From an uncultured Prevotella sp. (GTDB taxonomy: Bacteria; Bacteroidota; Bacteroidia; Bacteroidales; Bacteroidaceae), in contig USHV01000022.1 in the NCBI GenBank assembly GCA_900554695.1, forward strand, positions 1-44,596: DNA of 44,596 nt, written 5' to 3'. The stretch's first letter is position 1, and every line of letters starts with the position of its first letter. Of the stretch, positions 24,710-32,917 are shown in pieces. The translations under genes were made by a program, and so were the position numbers. Below the pieces are notes generated by a model. The model was not told the DNA's origin and did no database searches. It saw nothing but the letters and a program-made list of their open reading frames with translations.

Positions 24710-27700
24710 TTATTTTGTCTTTACTGCTGTATCCTTACCGCGCATCTTACGGCCAAGCGTAAAGTAAGCGATAGGAGCCGCAACGAATATTGAGGAGAAT
24801 GTACCGAACACAATACCCAATATCATGGCAAGCGAGAAGCTGCGTATACTCTCACCTCCGAAGAAGAAAGTGACAAGAAGTACGAGCAGCGTAGCGGAAC
24901 CGGTGTTGATCGTACGCGCAAGTGTCTGGTTCAAAGAATCGTTGAACAGCGTCCATCTGTCACGGTTGATGTACAGATGCATGTTCTCACGTATACGGTC
25001 GAACACCACCACCTTGTCATTGATAGAATAACCGATTACAGTAAGAATGGCTCCGATAAACGTCTGGTCGATCTCAAGCGACATTGGTACAAGACCCCAC
25101 AGCAACGAGTAGACGCCGAGTACGAATACCGTATCGAATGCGAGTGCTGCAGTGGAACCGATTGAGAAAGCCACATTGCGGAAGCGCAACAGAATATAAA
25201 GGAATATTGCTGCTATAGCCACCAGCACGCTGATAATGGCACCATATGTGATGTCCTTGGCTACAGACGGACCTACCTTGGCACTGCTTATGATGGAACC
25301 GCCCTCACGTATGTCCGGATTTCTGAACTTGGAGATGTCCTTCTGCGTGATGAGACCGGCTGACGAAAGCGACTTGAAGAGTATGCTCTCCACCTCGGCA
25401 TCCACATTCTGGTCGTTGGACTCTATCTTATAGTTGGTGTTCACACGGATGGTCTTGCCGTCAACACCGATGGCTATGGCACTGAAAGTGGATTCGCCGA
25501 AAGCTCCGTCGAGTGCTTCACGAACCTGTTCGGGCTCTACCTTCTGCTCAAAACGCAGCACGAAGTTGCGTCCTCCGGTGAAATCGATACTCTTGCTGAA
25601 GTTGCGCCAGAAGAAACTTACGAAGAAGATGAGCGTCAGAACACCCCAAACGGTGAACGAACGCTTGTAGCCTCCCATGAAGTTGAAGTTGGTGTTCTGA
25701 GGCATCTTGCGCGAGATGGATGTGGAGAACGTTAGGTTCTGCCACTTGTCACGCTTCATCTGACGGTCGTAAACAAGGCGTGTCATGTATACTGCGGTGA
25801 AGAAAGAACAGCAGATACCGATGATGAGGGTTATGGCGAAGCCTCTGATAGGACCTGTTCCGAATACCGCGAGAATCACACCGGTAATGATTGATGTCAG
25901 GTTGGAGTCGAAAATGGCAGAGAAAGCGTTCTTGTAACCGGCCTGTACTGCCGACTTCACACTGAGACCTCTCTCAAGTTCTTCCTTTGCACGTTCATAA
26001 ATGAGCACGTTGGCATCGACCGCCATACCAAGAGAAAGGAGCAGACCGGCGATACCCGGCATGGTAAGAGCCGTCTGGAACGAACTCATGACACCCAACG
26101 TGAAGAACAGGTTGAACAGCAGAGCCATATTGGCGAGCATTCCGGGAATAAAGTTGTAGAGCACAACCATATAAGCCATGAGGATGATGAACGCTATAAC
26201 GAACGATATCAGACCCTGTTGTATGGACTGAGCTCCAAGCGACGGACCTACTATATCTTCCTGTACGATACGCGCAGGAGCAGGCATACGTCCTGACTTA
26301 AGTGTGTTGGCGAGGTCTTTTGTATCTTCGATTGTGAAGTTACCTGTGATTGATGAGCTACCGCCGGTGATTTCGTTAAGAACGCGCGGTGCTGAATATA
26401 CGCTACCGTCAAGTACGATTGCGATAGCCTTACCGATGTTGGCCTTTGTCAGTGCAGCCCAGCGGCGTGCACCGTCAGAGTTCATTTCCATGCTCACCTC
26501 AGGAGCACCTGTTACGTGGTTGAACTGATCCGTAGCGGTTGTAACCACATCTCCCTCAAGCGGAGCGCGTCCGTTGGTTGATGTAACCTTTATGGCGTGC
26601 AGCTCGAACATGTTCTTTACAGAGAGAGCGTCTGTAGGTTTGGCACTCCAAAGCAGCTTGCAGTCTGAAGGAAGAATCTTCTTTGCCATTGCCGAATAGA
26701 TGATTTTGTTCACTTCGGCAGTATCGAGTACGTTGGCATAACCTACAACACTGAGTGAGCCGGCACCTGTTGTGGTGAGCATTGAGAGCAGCGGATTGGC
26801 CTTCTTTGCCTCTGCCGACACTTTAGTGGCAGATGCCTGAGTTGTCTCACCTTCCTTGTTGGCAAGTTTGAACTTAGATTCCTGTGCCTTTGCCGGAGCC
26901 TTTTTCTTGGCAGCTGTTGTGTCAACGGCAGTGGTGTCTGAAGTGTTGGAATTGTTGTTTGCCAGGTTCTGGTTGATCTGTACGAGATAAGGAATTATCT
27001 CCTCAGCATTGTATGTCTCCCAGAATTCGAGGTTTGCGCTACCCTGAAGGAGGCGGCGTATACGCTCAGGCTCGCGGATACCAGGCATTTCAACCATGAT
27101 ACGGCCTTCCTGTCCTTCGAGTTTCTGGATGTTAGGCTGTACGACACCGAACTTGTCTATACGTGTGCGGACAACCGTGAAAGAGTTGTCGATGGCTGAC
27201 TGGATTTCCTCACGCAGCACCTTTTCAACTTCGCTGTCAGAGCTCTGAGGCGAAACCTTGCCCTGAAGTCTCTGTGTTGCGAAGATCTCAGAGAGGTGAT
27301 GTCCGGGAGCATTTCTCTTGTAAGCTTCGATGAACAGGCTCAGAAAATCCTTCTGGCTTGTCTCTTCCTCAGCCTTAGCCTCGTTGATTGACTTTACGAA
27401 AGCGGCGTCGGTCTTATACTCAGCAAGTGCTGTCACTACATCCGGAACACTTACTTCAAGGATAACATTCATTCCGCCCTTAAGGTCAAGGCCGAGTCCG
27501 ATCTGTGTTTCAAGACAATCCTGATAAGAATAAATTCCGAGATACTTAACAGAGTCTTTGTAGTCCTGCTGTGCAATCGGGTCTTTTATCTTTGCCATCT
27601 GGCTGTCATAATAGCTTGTGGCAACCGAGAATGACAAATAGAAGATGCTTGCAAGCGTCAACAAGACAGCTGTTACAATTACAATTCCTTTGTTTTGCAT
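24710..27700 (-). CDS. secDF: Protein translocase subunit SecDF (fused SecD and SecF)
   Basis: 996 residues, the normal length of the fused Bacteroidales form. It uses proton motive force to help SecYEG export proteins. The N-terminal membrane segment is followed by the P1 domain with IGLGLDLKGGMNVILEV. Within P1 there is an insert of low complexity (about 247-310, rich in N, T, A and K). The SecD membrane half has GMAVDANVLI, where the conserved Asp lies. The SecF half has SIDFTGGRNFVLRFE and IGYSINDKVVVFDRIREN. Twelve membrane segments are expected. It has its own promoter and terminator, with the EEP/rhomboid operon upstream on the same strand. Confidence 0.97.
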   Translation of the reverse strand: MQNKGIVIVTAVLLTLASIFYLSFSVATSYYDSQMAKIKDPIAQQDYKDSVKYLGIYSYQDCLETQIGLGLDLKGGMNVILEVSVPDVVTALAEYKTDAAFVKSINEAKAEEETSQKDFLSLFIEAYKRNAPGHHLSEIFATQRLQGKVSPQSSDSEVEKVLREEIQSAIDNSFTVVRTRIDKFGVVQPNIQKLEGQEGRIMVEMPGIREPERIRRLLQGSANLEFWETYNAEEIIPYLVQINQNLANNNSNTSDTTAVDTTAAKKKAPAKAQESKFKLANKEGETTQASATKVSAEAKKANPLLSMLTTTGAGSLSVVGYANVLDTAEVNKIIYSAMAKKILPSDCKLLWSAKPTDALSVKNMFELHAIKVTSTNGRAPLEGDVVTTATDQFNHVTGAPEVSMEMNSDGARRWAALTKANIGKAIAIVLDGSVYSAPRVLNEITGGSSSITGNFTIEDTKDLANTLKSGRMPAPARIVQEDIVGPSLGAQSIQQGLISFVIAFIILMAYMVVLYNFIPGMLANMALLFNLFFTLGVMSSFQTALTMPGIAGLLLSLGMAVDANVLIYERAKEELERGLSVKSAVQAGYKNAFSAIFDSNLTSIITGVILAVFGTGPIRGFAITLIIGICCSFFTAVYMTRLVYDRQMKRDKWQNLTFSTSISRKMPQNTNFNFMGGYKRSFTVWGVLTLIFFVSFFWRNFSKSIDFTGGRNFVLRFEQKVEPEQVREALDGAFGESTFSAIAIGVDGKTIRVNTNYKIESNDQNVDAEVESILFKSLSSAGLITQKDISKFRNPDIREGGSIISSAKVGPSVAKDITYGAIISVLVAIAAIFLYILLRFRNVAFSIGSTAALAFDTVFVLGVYSLLWGLVPMSLEIDQTFIGAILTVIGYSINDKVVVFDRIRENMHLYINRDRWTLFNDSLNQTLARTINTGSATLLVLLVTFFFGGESIRSFSLAMILGIVFGTFSSIFVAAPIAYFTLGRKMRGKDTAVKTK

Positions 27701-27747
27701 TTTGATTGATTATTATTAATTATTTTATTTTTCTGTGTATAGACGTG

Positions 27748-27755
27748 CAAAGATA
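27748..27755 (-). promoter_or_regulatory. Promoter of secDF, -7 box TATCTTTG
   Basis: An exact TAnnTTTG match on the minus strand, 47 bases before the secDF ATG. Confidence 0.62.
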
Positions 27756-27820
27756 ATATTTTTTTCACATTAAGAAAAATTTATACACTTAATTATGTAT
27801 ATTTTAAGGCATTACGAAGC

Positions 27821-28912
27821 TTATTTCTCCATATCGCTGCGTTTTTTCAACCAGCAGATTATAGGATAGTGATCGGAGGCCTTTATCTTGCTGTCAACAA
27901 CGCAGCGGCAGGGCACCCAATCGTCCGAACACATGATGTTGTCTATGCGTACATAAAATCCGCTGATATGATAGGATATTCCCGGTCCGTTGCCGCTGGC
28001 CACATAGCAGTCTGTAAGCTCGTCGGCGATGACACGGCGGGTGTAGGATATGGGGCTGTCGTTGAAGTCGCCGCACAAGATTATGCTCTCTCCATTATGG
28101 TCGCGGATATATCGTGCCACGGCGTCGGCCTGCGGAGCACGGACCGCCGAGGCCATTCCGAGCTTGTGCACGAGTTTCTGCGACTCGCTCCTGACCGAAT
28201 CCTTCTCCATCTTTCCTTTCATCATCGACTTGAAACTCTTTTTCTCATCAGACGAAAGACCTATCGATTCGAGGTGGTTGGCTATGAAAATGACGGTGTC
28301 ACCATGCACGTCCAGACGGAACGCGGCGGAATGATTGTTTTTCGATTCGTAGTTTATGTTCTCCTTGCCCACGATAGGGAACTTGCTGAAAACGGTTATC
28401 TCGTCAGTGCTTCCCGATGGTTTCACTGTGTCGCTGTAAGCATACAGAGTGGCCATCCGCTTGTTTATTATGTCGCGCTTCACCTTTATCGTTCCGCTTT
28501 CCTGCAGACACACTATGTCGGCATTCTGCTCAATGAGGTAATCCAGAATACGGCACGGCTCGCTGACGTCGGTCCAGTCCTTAAAGGTCCATACGTTGTA
28601 TGACAGCACTTTTATGGTGCTGTCGGGCAGAGCCTTATTGATGTTCAGCGGCGCATATACTCTTACGGGAGCATAACACACGATGAATCCGACGAGAGGA
28701 ATGATCACCCGCCGGACACTGAATATTATCCAAAAAGCCGTGAAAGCTATGTTTATGCACAAGAAGACCGGGAACGTCAGTCCGATGGTGGACAACAGAG
28801 TGTGATCCACCGGATTGAACCTGTCGCTGTAGCCCACGAACAACATGACGAGGATTGTCGCGATGTTTGCTCCGGCAACGACCTGCAATGTTATTTTTCC
28901 AAGACTCTTCAT
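27821..28912 (-). CDS. Membrane-anchored endonuclease/exonuclease/phosphatase (EEP) family protein
   Basis: 363 residues. About three N-terminal membrane segments (1-90) come before an EEP domain (about 100-360). Its conserved motifs are VLSYNVWTFKDW, IVCLQESG, FIANHLES, ILCGDFNDSP and ASDHYPIICWLKK, the Mg2+-dependent phosphodiesterase core. The family hydrolyses phosphodiester or phosphate bonds in nucleic acids, sphingolipids or inositol phosphates; the substrate here is unknown. The gene starts 13 bases after the rhomboid gene stops, so they form an operon. Confidence 0.9.
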   Translation of the reverse strand: MKSLGKITLQVVAGANIATILVMLFVGYSDRFNPVDHTLLSTIGLTFPVFLCINIAFTAFWIIFSVRRVIIPLVGFIVCYAPVRVYAPLNINKALPDSTIKVLSYNVWTFKDWTDVSEPCRILDYLIEQNADIVCLQESGTIKVKRDIINKRMATLYAYSDTVKPSGSTDEITVFSKFPIVGKENINYESKNNHSAAFRLDVHGDTVIFIANHLESIGLSSDEKKSFKSMMKGKMEKDSVRSESQKLVHKLGMASAVRAPQADAVARYIRDHNGESIILCGDFNDSPISYTRRVIADELTDCYVASGNGPGISYHISGFYVRIDNIMCSDDWVPCRCVVDSKIKASDHYPIICWLKKRSDMEK

Positions 28913-28925
28913 CTCAGGACAATAT

Positions 28926-29858
28926 CTAACTCCTGTTGCTGCTGTCGAAGAGTTTCTGCTTTTCTTCCTTTGTCAGGCTGTCGTATCCGTTGCGCCTTAT
29001 CTTGTCGAGTATTCTGTCTATCTCTTCCTGGTCGGCTTTCTTGCGCGCGTTGTAGTCCCAGTCGGGGTTATTATTCACCGAAGAGCGGCCCGCGTCGTTC
29101 CTGTAGCCGGTCTGACGCTTTGCCCTACGCCTCTCCCACGAGGCGCGCATGTTGTCGAAGAACTGCATGCCGCTGTCCATTCCGTAGCCCGAGCCCGGAT
29201 GTCTGCGCCAGTAGCGTATCATCAGATAGCCGAAAGCCATACCTCCGAGGTGTGCCAGATGGGCCACGCCGTCGCCCGGTGTGCTAAGAGCCTGTATCAC
29301 TTCGATGCCCGCATATATCAACACGAACCACTTGGCCTTTATCGGCACCGGTATGGGAAAGATGAAAATGCGCTGCTCGGGGAATATCATACCGAAGGCG
29401 AGCAGTATGCCGTAGATGGCGCCCGACGCACCGACGGTGGTCCACATGTTGAGTCCTTCGGCGTTATACTTCGCCACCTGGAACAGGTCGAGTATTCCGA
29501 CGCCCGGTATCTGCGAGCTCGCGATGATGTGGAACTGCACAAACTGCGCCAGCTCCTGAAACAGTCCGGCACCAACGCCGCAGACTATGTAGTAGAAAAT
29601 AAATTTCTTAGGTCCCCATACATTCTCCACAACGCATCCGAACATCCACAAAGCGAACATATTGAGAAACAGATGCATGAACCCGGCATGCAGGAACATG
29701 TATGTGAATAGCTGATAGAAATGGAAGTCCGGAGCAAGGAAGAAATGCAGTCCGAACATGTCATTCAAGTCAATACCACGCCCGAGCACCATCGTCGCAA
29801 GATAGGCGATGACATTGATGATCAGGAGGTTCTTGGTGACTTTTGGAATATTGAGCAT
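28926..29858 (-). CDS. Rhomboid-family intramembrane serine protease
   Basis: 310 residues from ATG 29858 (MLNIPKVTKN); the longer frame to 29885 begins with a GTG at the predicted transcription start and is rejected. Six membrane segments carry FLHAGFMHLFLNMFALWMFG, the nucleophile Ser145 in GASGAIYG, and the catalytic His203 in AHLAHLGGMAFG. A C-terminal cytoplasmic tail of about 90 residues ends in a helical ILDKIRRNGYDSLTKEEKQK motif common in Bacteroidetes rhomboids. It cleaves membrane proteins within the bilayer; no substrate is indicated. First gene of an operon with the EEP protein, divergent from the HU gene. Confidence 0.94.
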   Translation of the reverse strand: MLNIPKVTKNLLIINVIAYLATMVLGRGIDLNDMFGLHFFLAPDFHFYQLFTYMFLHAGFMHLFLNMFALWMFGCVVENVWGPKKFIFYYIVCGVGAGLFQELAQFVQFHIIASSQIPGVGILDLFQVAKYNAEGLNMWTTVGASGAIYGILLAFGMIFPEQRIFIFPIPVPIKAKWFVLIYAGIEVIQALSTPGDGVAHLAHLGGMAFGYLMIRYWRRHPGSGYGMDSGMQFFDNMRASWERRRAKRQTGYRNDAGRSSVNNNPDWDYNARKKADQEEIDRILDKIRRNGYDSLTKEEKQKLFDSSNRS

Positions 29859-29890
29859 ACGATATATGTATATTTTAAAAAACACGAAGG

Positions 29891-29898
29891 CAAAATTA
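29891..29898 (-). promoter_or_regulatory. Promoter of the rhomboid-EEP operon, -7 box TAATTTTG
   Basis: An exact TAnnTTTG match on the minus strand. Transcription would start at about 29886, which leaves about 28 bases to ATG 29858. Confidence 0.6.
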
Positions 29899-29981
29899 CG
29901 AAAAAATATCTGTTATACTGAATAAAACAGGGGCTTATACGCCTTTTTTTCGAAAATTTATTCACTTTTTTCTGTTTTTTG

Positions 29982-30012
29982 TTTGATTTATAAAACTATT
30001 GATTTATATTTG
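29982..30012 (+). promoter_or_regulatory. Promoter of the HU gene: TTTG, 19 bases, TATATTTG
   Basis: TTTG at 29982-29985 and TATATTTG at 30005-30012 are separated by exactly 19 bases, matching the full Bacteroidetes -33/-7 consensus. The leader to the ATG at 30074 is about 57 bases. Confidence 0.8.
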
Positions 30013-30073
30013 TTCCCGATAAGGATAGCAACAAATAAATAACAACATATTTAATCATTTAAAATTCATAATT

Positions 30074-30346
30074 ATGAACAAAACAGAATTGATAGAAAAG
30101 ATCGCAAGCGGCGCAAACCTGAGCAAGGCTGACGCTAAGAAAGCACTTGATGCTACCGTAGAGGCTATCAAGGCAGCTCTCATCGAAGGCGATAAGGTTC
30201 AGCTCATCGGCTTCGGTACATTCAGCGTCAACGAGCGTCCGGCTCGTGAAGGTATCAACCCTGCAACAAAAGAGAAGATAACAATCGCCGCTAAGAAAGT
30301 CGCTAAATTCAAGGCAGGCGCAGAACTGGCTGATGCGATCAAATAA
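30074..30346 (+). CDS. hup: HU-family DNA-binding protein
   Basis: 90 residues, the canonical HU length. MNKTELIEKIASGANLSKAD is the N-terminal helix pair; VQLIGFGTFSVNERPAREGINPATKEKITI is the beta-arm segment with the RxGxNPxT signature; and the C-terminal helix is FKAGAELADAIK. It is a nucleoid protein that bends DNA without sequence specificity. It has the strongest promoter seen in this window. The 22-bp repeat element B lies 130 bases downstream. Confidence 0.97.
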   Translation: MNKTELIEKIASGANLSKADAKKALDATVEAIKAALIEGDKVQLIGFGTFSVNERPAREGINPATKEKITIAAKKVAKFKAGAELADAIK

Positions 30347-30375
30347 AAAGGGAAAAACTATCAGTTAAAAATAAG

Positions 30376-30415
30376 AAAAAGGGACGTGAATTAATTCATG
30401 TCCCTTTTACTTTTT
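30376..30415 (+). terminator. Terminator of the HU gene
   Basis: AAAAGGGAC-G-TGAATTAATTCA-T-GTCCCTTTT is a long near-perfect stem (about 30377-30408) followed by T residues (30411-30415). Confidence 0.85.
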
Positions 30416-30478
30416 GTCCTTGGTTGTATCGCCGCGATGCTCTGTCACGGCATGACGGCAAGAAAAATCAGCCTCAAC

Positions 30479-30948
30479 ACTTACGATTTTTCTTGACTTT
30501 ATTTTGACAAAATATTTTCGCAAAAGAGGTGTAAACGAATGTTAAACCGTATATAATACAGGACATTTGGTATAACACCGTCTTTTGATATACCCCATAA
30601 CGTAGTCCGGAAAAGTACGTTTCGCTTTCTGATATTGCCCATTTCGTGGTGCGATAAAGCCCATATTAGGGTGCGATATGGCCTATTTCAGCACCCAATA
30701 TAGGCCATTTCGCAAGCCGAAATGGTGCTTTTCGCAAAGTGATAAAATGGTCCTTAAATATAAATCATTGATATTCAATATATTATAAAACCCTCTTATT
30801 TTTCACGTATTTGCGCCCGATGAAGAGTCTGTCCGCAAATACGCGCTTATTTTTTGGGGTATATCATGAAATTGAGAGTGAAAAACTGAAAACCGGTTAT
30901 AAATTGAAAGTTGCCCGTATTGCTTTCTTGCCGGCGTAGAAAACAATG
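30479..30948 (-). repeat. Dispersed intergenic element B, inverted copy of element A
   Basis: Read on the minus strand it reproduces element A in order: an AACCGG...TACCCC lead, the box pair CGCGTATTTGCG (plus-strand 30834-30845) and its partner CACGTATTTGCG (30804-30815, one mismatch), a GAGGGTTTT segment, AT-rich DNA, eight 22-bp units, and the TTGTCAAAATAAAGTCAAG tail ending at TCGTAAGT (30479). The right limit (about 30948) is where similarity with A fades. It lies between convergent 3' ends (HU and the C1B peptidase). Confidence 0.85.
30563..30738 (-). repeat. Eight tandem 22-bp units (array of element B)
   Basis: On the plus strand, units start at 30563, 30585, 30607, 30629, 30651, 30673, 30695 and 30717. 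Examples of the near-palindromic core are GCGATATGGCCTATTTC and AATATAGGCCATTTCGC. Each unit of B corresponds in position to one unit of A. Confidence 0.87.
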
Positions 30949-31065
30949 CCCATACAGTGGAAAAACATCTGACTTATTTTGAAACCTGTACGGAAAAATC
31001 TTACATAGAACCATTAAACCAGAATAGGTCATTAGAATTAAGTCTGTATTTTTGCTTTATATTGA

Positions 31066-31301
31066 GCGTATTTACGTCAAGTTTTTTGCAGGCATGGCGG
31101 TCTGTGTCAAGAAAAATAAAACAAAAAGAGGCCGATGGAAAGCAAAAAGACGGCCGAAAGCATGAATAAATAAAACAGATAAAACATGTGCGGTCTGATG
31201 ACCGATTCGGGTTAAACGAACATCCGCGACGCCTCGCGCCGGTCATAAAAACACCATGCGCCGGTCATAAGAACGCCACGCGCCGCCCATAATAAAGACA
31301 A
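31066..31301 (+). repeat. Element E: box plus 22-bp-period array, head to head with element B
   Basis: A box-like GCGTATTTACGTC (31066-31078) is followed by units in a 22-base step from 31126. The last three (31236, 31258, 31280) are nearly identical and begin GCGCCGGTCATAA (third: GCGCCGCCCATAA). The first two (31126, 31148) share a GGCCGA core in phase. The three middle units are diverged. The unit sequence differs from A, B and C. The last unit runs into the hairpin at 31300-31344. Confidence 0.68.
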
Positions 31302-31344
31302 AGCGGGCTGCCGGTTTGTACTTAGCTTTCCGGCAGCCCGCTTT
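31300..31344 (-). terminator. Terminator-like hairpin of the C1B peptidase gene
   Basis: AAAGCGGGCTGCCGG (31300-31314) pairs perfectly with CCGGCAGCCCGCTTT (31330-31344). It lies 23 bases past the stop codon of the gene at 31367. The T run on the minus strand is short and interrupted (TTTGTCTTT). Confidence 0.78.
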
Positions 31345-31366
31345 CGTATGTGTTTCATCCACCCTG

Positions 31367-32776
31367 TCAATCGTCTGTAGAGAAGAGCGGATCTTCCGGC
31401 ATCACCATCACAGGCTTCTGCTCATACTGCTTCAGTGTCTCGGCGGGTACATACTTCTTGTCAACCACGAGACGGAACATGTATTCGCGGAACCATCTGT
31501 CCGACATAATCAGACAGCCGGCCTGACCGTATGACGCGCCCCAGCTGTTCTCCACCTTCCACTTCTTAGCCTTGCCGTTCTCGTCGAGATCTACGGCTGT
31601 GAGAGTCATGGCGTGGGTCGAACCGCTGTCGTATGTCGATATGCGCTCGGCCTTGTTCATGCCGAAGGTCGTGCCGAGCAGTGCGCCGTAGTCGTAGTTC
31701 TCGGTGTCGAGATAGCCGCGCTTGCGGTCGAGCTGCTTGCCTACGTCGTACGAGCTGTACATCTTGCGGCCGTCCTTTATCGAGGCTATGGCAAGACGCT
31801 CGATGTCGTCCATCGGCAGGTTGAGATACTTCCAGTTCTGTCCGTCGTAGGTGTGGCGGTCGTACTCCACCTCGTAAGTCTTGTAATACTCGCGGCGCGG
31901 ATCGTTCATCACCATGATGAAGCTTCCGCTAATGGGTCCGCCCACTGTCGCCTCATAGAACTCCTTCGGAGTGTATTTGCGCGGCTGACCTACGGGCTTG
32001 CCGTCCTTCGTCTTGAACGTATAGGTGAACTCCTTCACCGGCTCGCCCAGAGTGAGGCACAGCATGTTGTATATCGTCGAGAGCATCTCGGTCTTACGCG
32101 CCTTGATAGCGGCGTCCTTCTTGCCGTCTGCCACCATCTTGCGGAGCTCGAGACCGAACTCGCGCAGCTTGGACGAAAGCAGAGACGACATCTTGCTCGT
32201 GTTGTCGGCAGAGAAAGTCTCGGGCTGCACCTCGGCAGGAACAAGTCCGTACTTGTCTGCCAGGTCGCTCACGCCGCAGAAAGTACCGCCGTCGTTGAGC
32301 GGATTCTTGAAGAAGAATCTTACTCGTTCAGAGTCCATCGGTTCGTCGGCATGGTCTATCACGCCCTGAAGCATGAGGTTGGCTTTCTCCAGCTGGTCGT
32401 AGAAGAACAGATAGTTGTGCGAGAACTCCACTGCCAGCGAGTCGGCGTGCTGCTTTGCGAAGTTGGCCCTCAGCACGTTGAATCCGGAGAACATCCAGCA
32501 ACGGCCGGAGCTCTGTTGGTCGTGGATGCTCTGTTTCGGCGTCTCGTCGCTGAAATACGTGTCTATGGCACCCTGGTTTGCAAAGTTCACTGCAATGTCG
32601 TCAATCTTGTTCGAAGCCATCGCGTTGAATATGGCTTTTGCCGAAGGTACGGCAGCATGAGCCTGCTGCATGCTGCGCAACATGTCGGACGATATGCCTC
32701 CGTCGCGCTGCTGTGCTCCCGCCGCGCCTGCCATCGACAGGCACAGGCCAAGAGCCAGATAAGTTTTCTTGTTCAT
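31367..32776 (-). CDS. C1B-family cysteine peptidase (aminopeptidase C / bleomycin hydrolase type)
   Basis: 469 residues with a signal peptide (MNKKTYLALGLCLSMAGAAG, ending A-Q), so it is periplasmic or secreted, unlike the cytoplasmic PepC of Firmicutes. Catalytic residues: oxyanion Gln87 and Cys93 in DQQSSGRCWMFSGFN, His in STHAMTLTA, Asn in VENSWGASYG. The insert and order of motifs match the C1B bleomycin-hydrolase group. The protein should act as a peptidase on short peptides. It lies 141 bases downstream of the C10 protease gene on the same strand. Confidence 0.93.
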   Translation of the reverse strand: MNKKTYLALGLCLSMAGAAGAQQRDGGISSDMLRSMQQAHAAVPSAKAIFNAMASNKIDDIAVNFANQGAIDTYFSDETPKQSIHDQQSSGRCWMFSGFNVLRANFAKQHADSLAVEFSHNYLFFYDQLEKANLMLQGVIDHADEPMDSERVRFFFKNPLNDGGTFCGVSDLADKYGLVPAEVQPETFSADNTSKMSSLLSSKLREFGLELRKMVADGKKDAAIKARKTEMLSTIYNMLCLTLGEPVKEFTYTFKTKDGKPVGQPRKYTPKEFYEATVGGPISGSFIMVMNDPRREYYKTYEVEYDRHTYDGQNWKYLNLPMDDIERLAIASIKDGRKMYSSYDVGKQLDRKRGYLDTENYDYGALLGTTFGMNKAERISTYDSGSTHAMTLTAVDLDENGKAKKWKVENSWGASYGQAGCLIMSDRWFREYMFRLVVDKKYVPAETLKQYEQKPVMVMPEDPLFSTDD

Positions 32777-32858
32777 TTTTTGTTATATTTTATGTTTGTT
32801 CGTTTATTCCAGACTGTCGTTCCGTCCTCATGCAGGGCGTCCGGCACGCAGGATTGCG

Positions 32859-32901
32859 GCGGCATGCACACGTGGGCCGGGCCCTGCGCCATGTGCCGCC
32901 A
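32859..32901 (-). repeat. Stem-loop with GGCGGCA/TGCCGCC ends, 3' of the C10 gene
   Basis: GGCGGCATGCAC at the left and GTGCCGCC at the right (plus strand), with inner GGGCC/GGCCC pairing. A related structure lies in the 5' leader of the same gene at 36139-36178. Confidence 0.6.
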
Positions 32902-32917
32902 TCATCCTCCGGATGGA

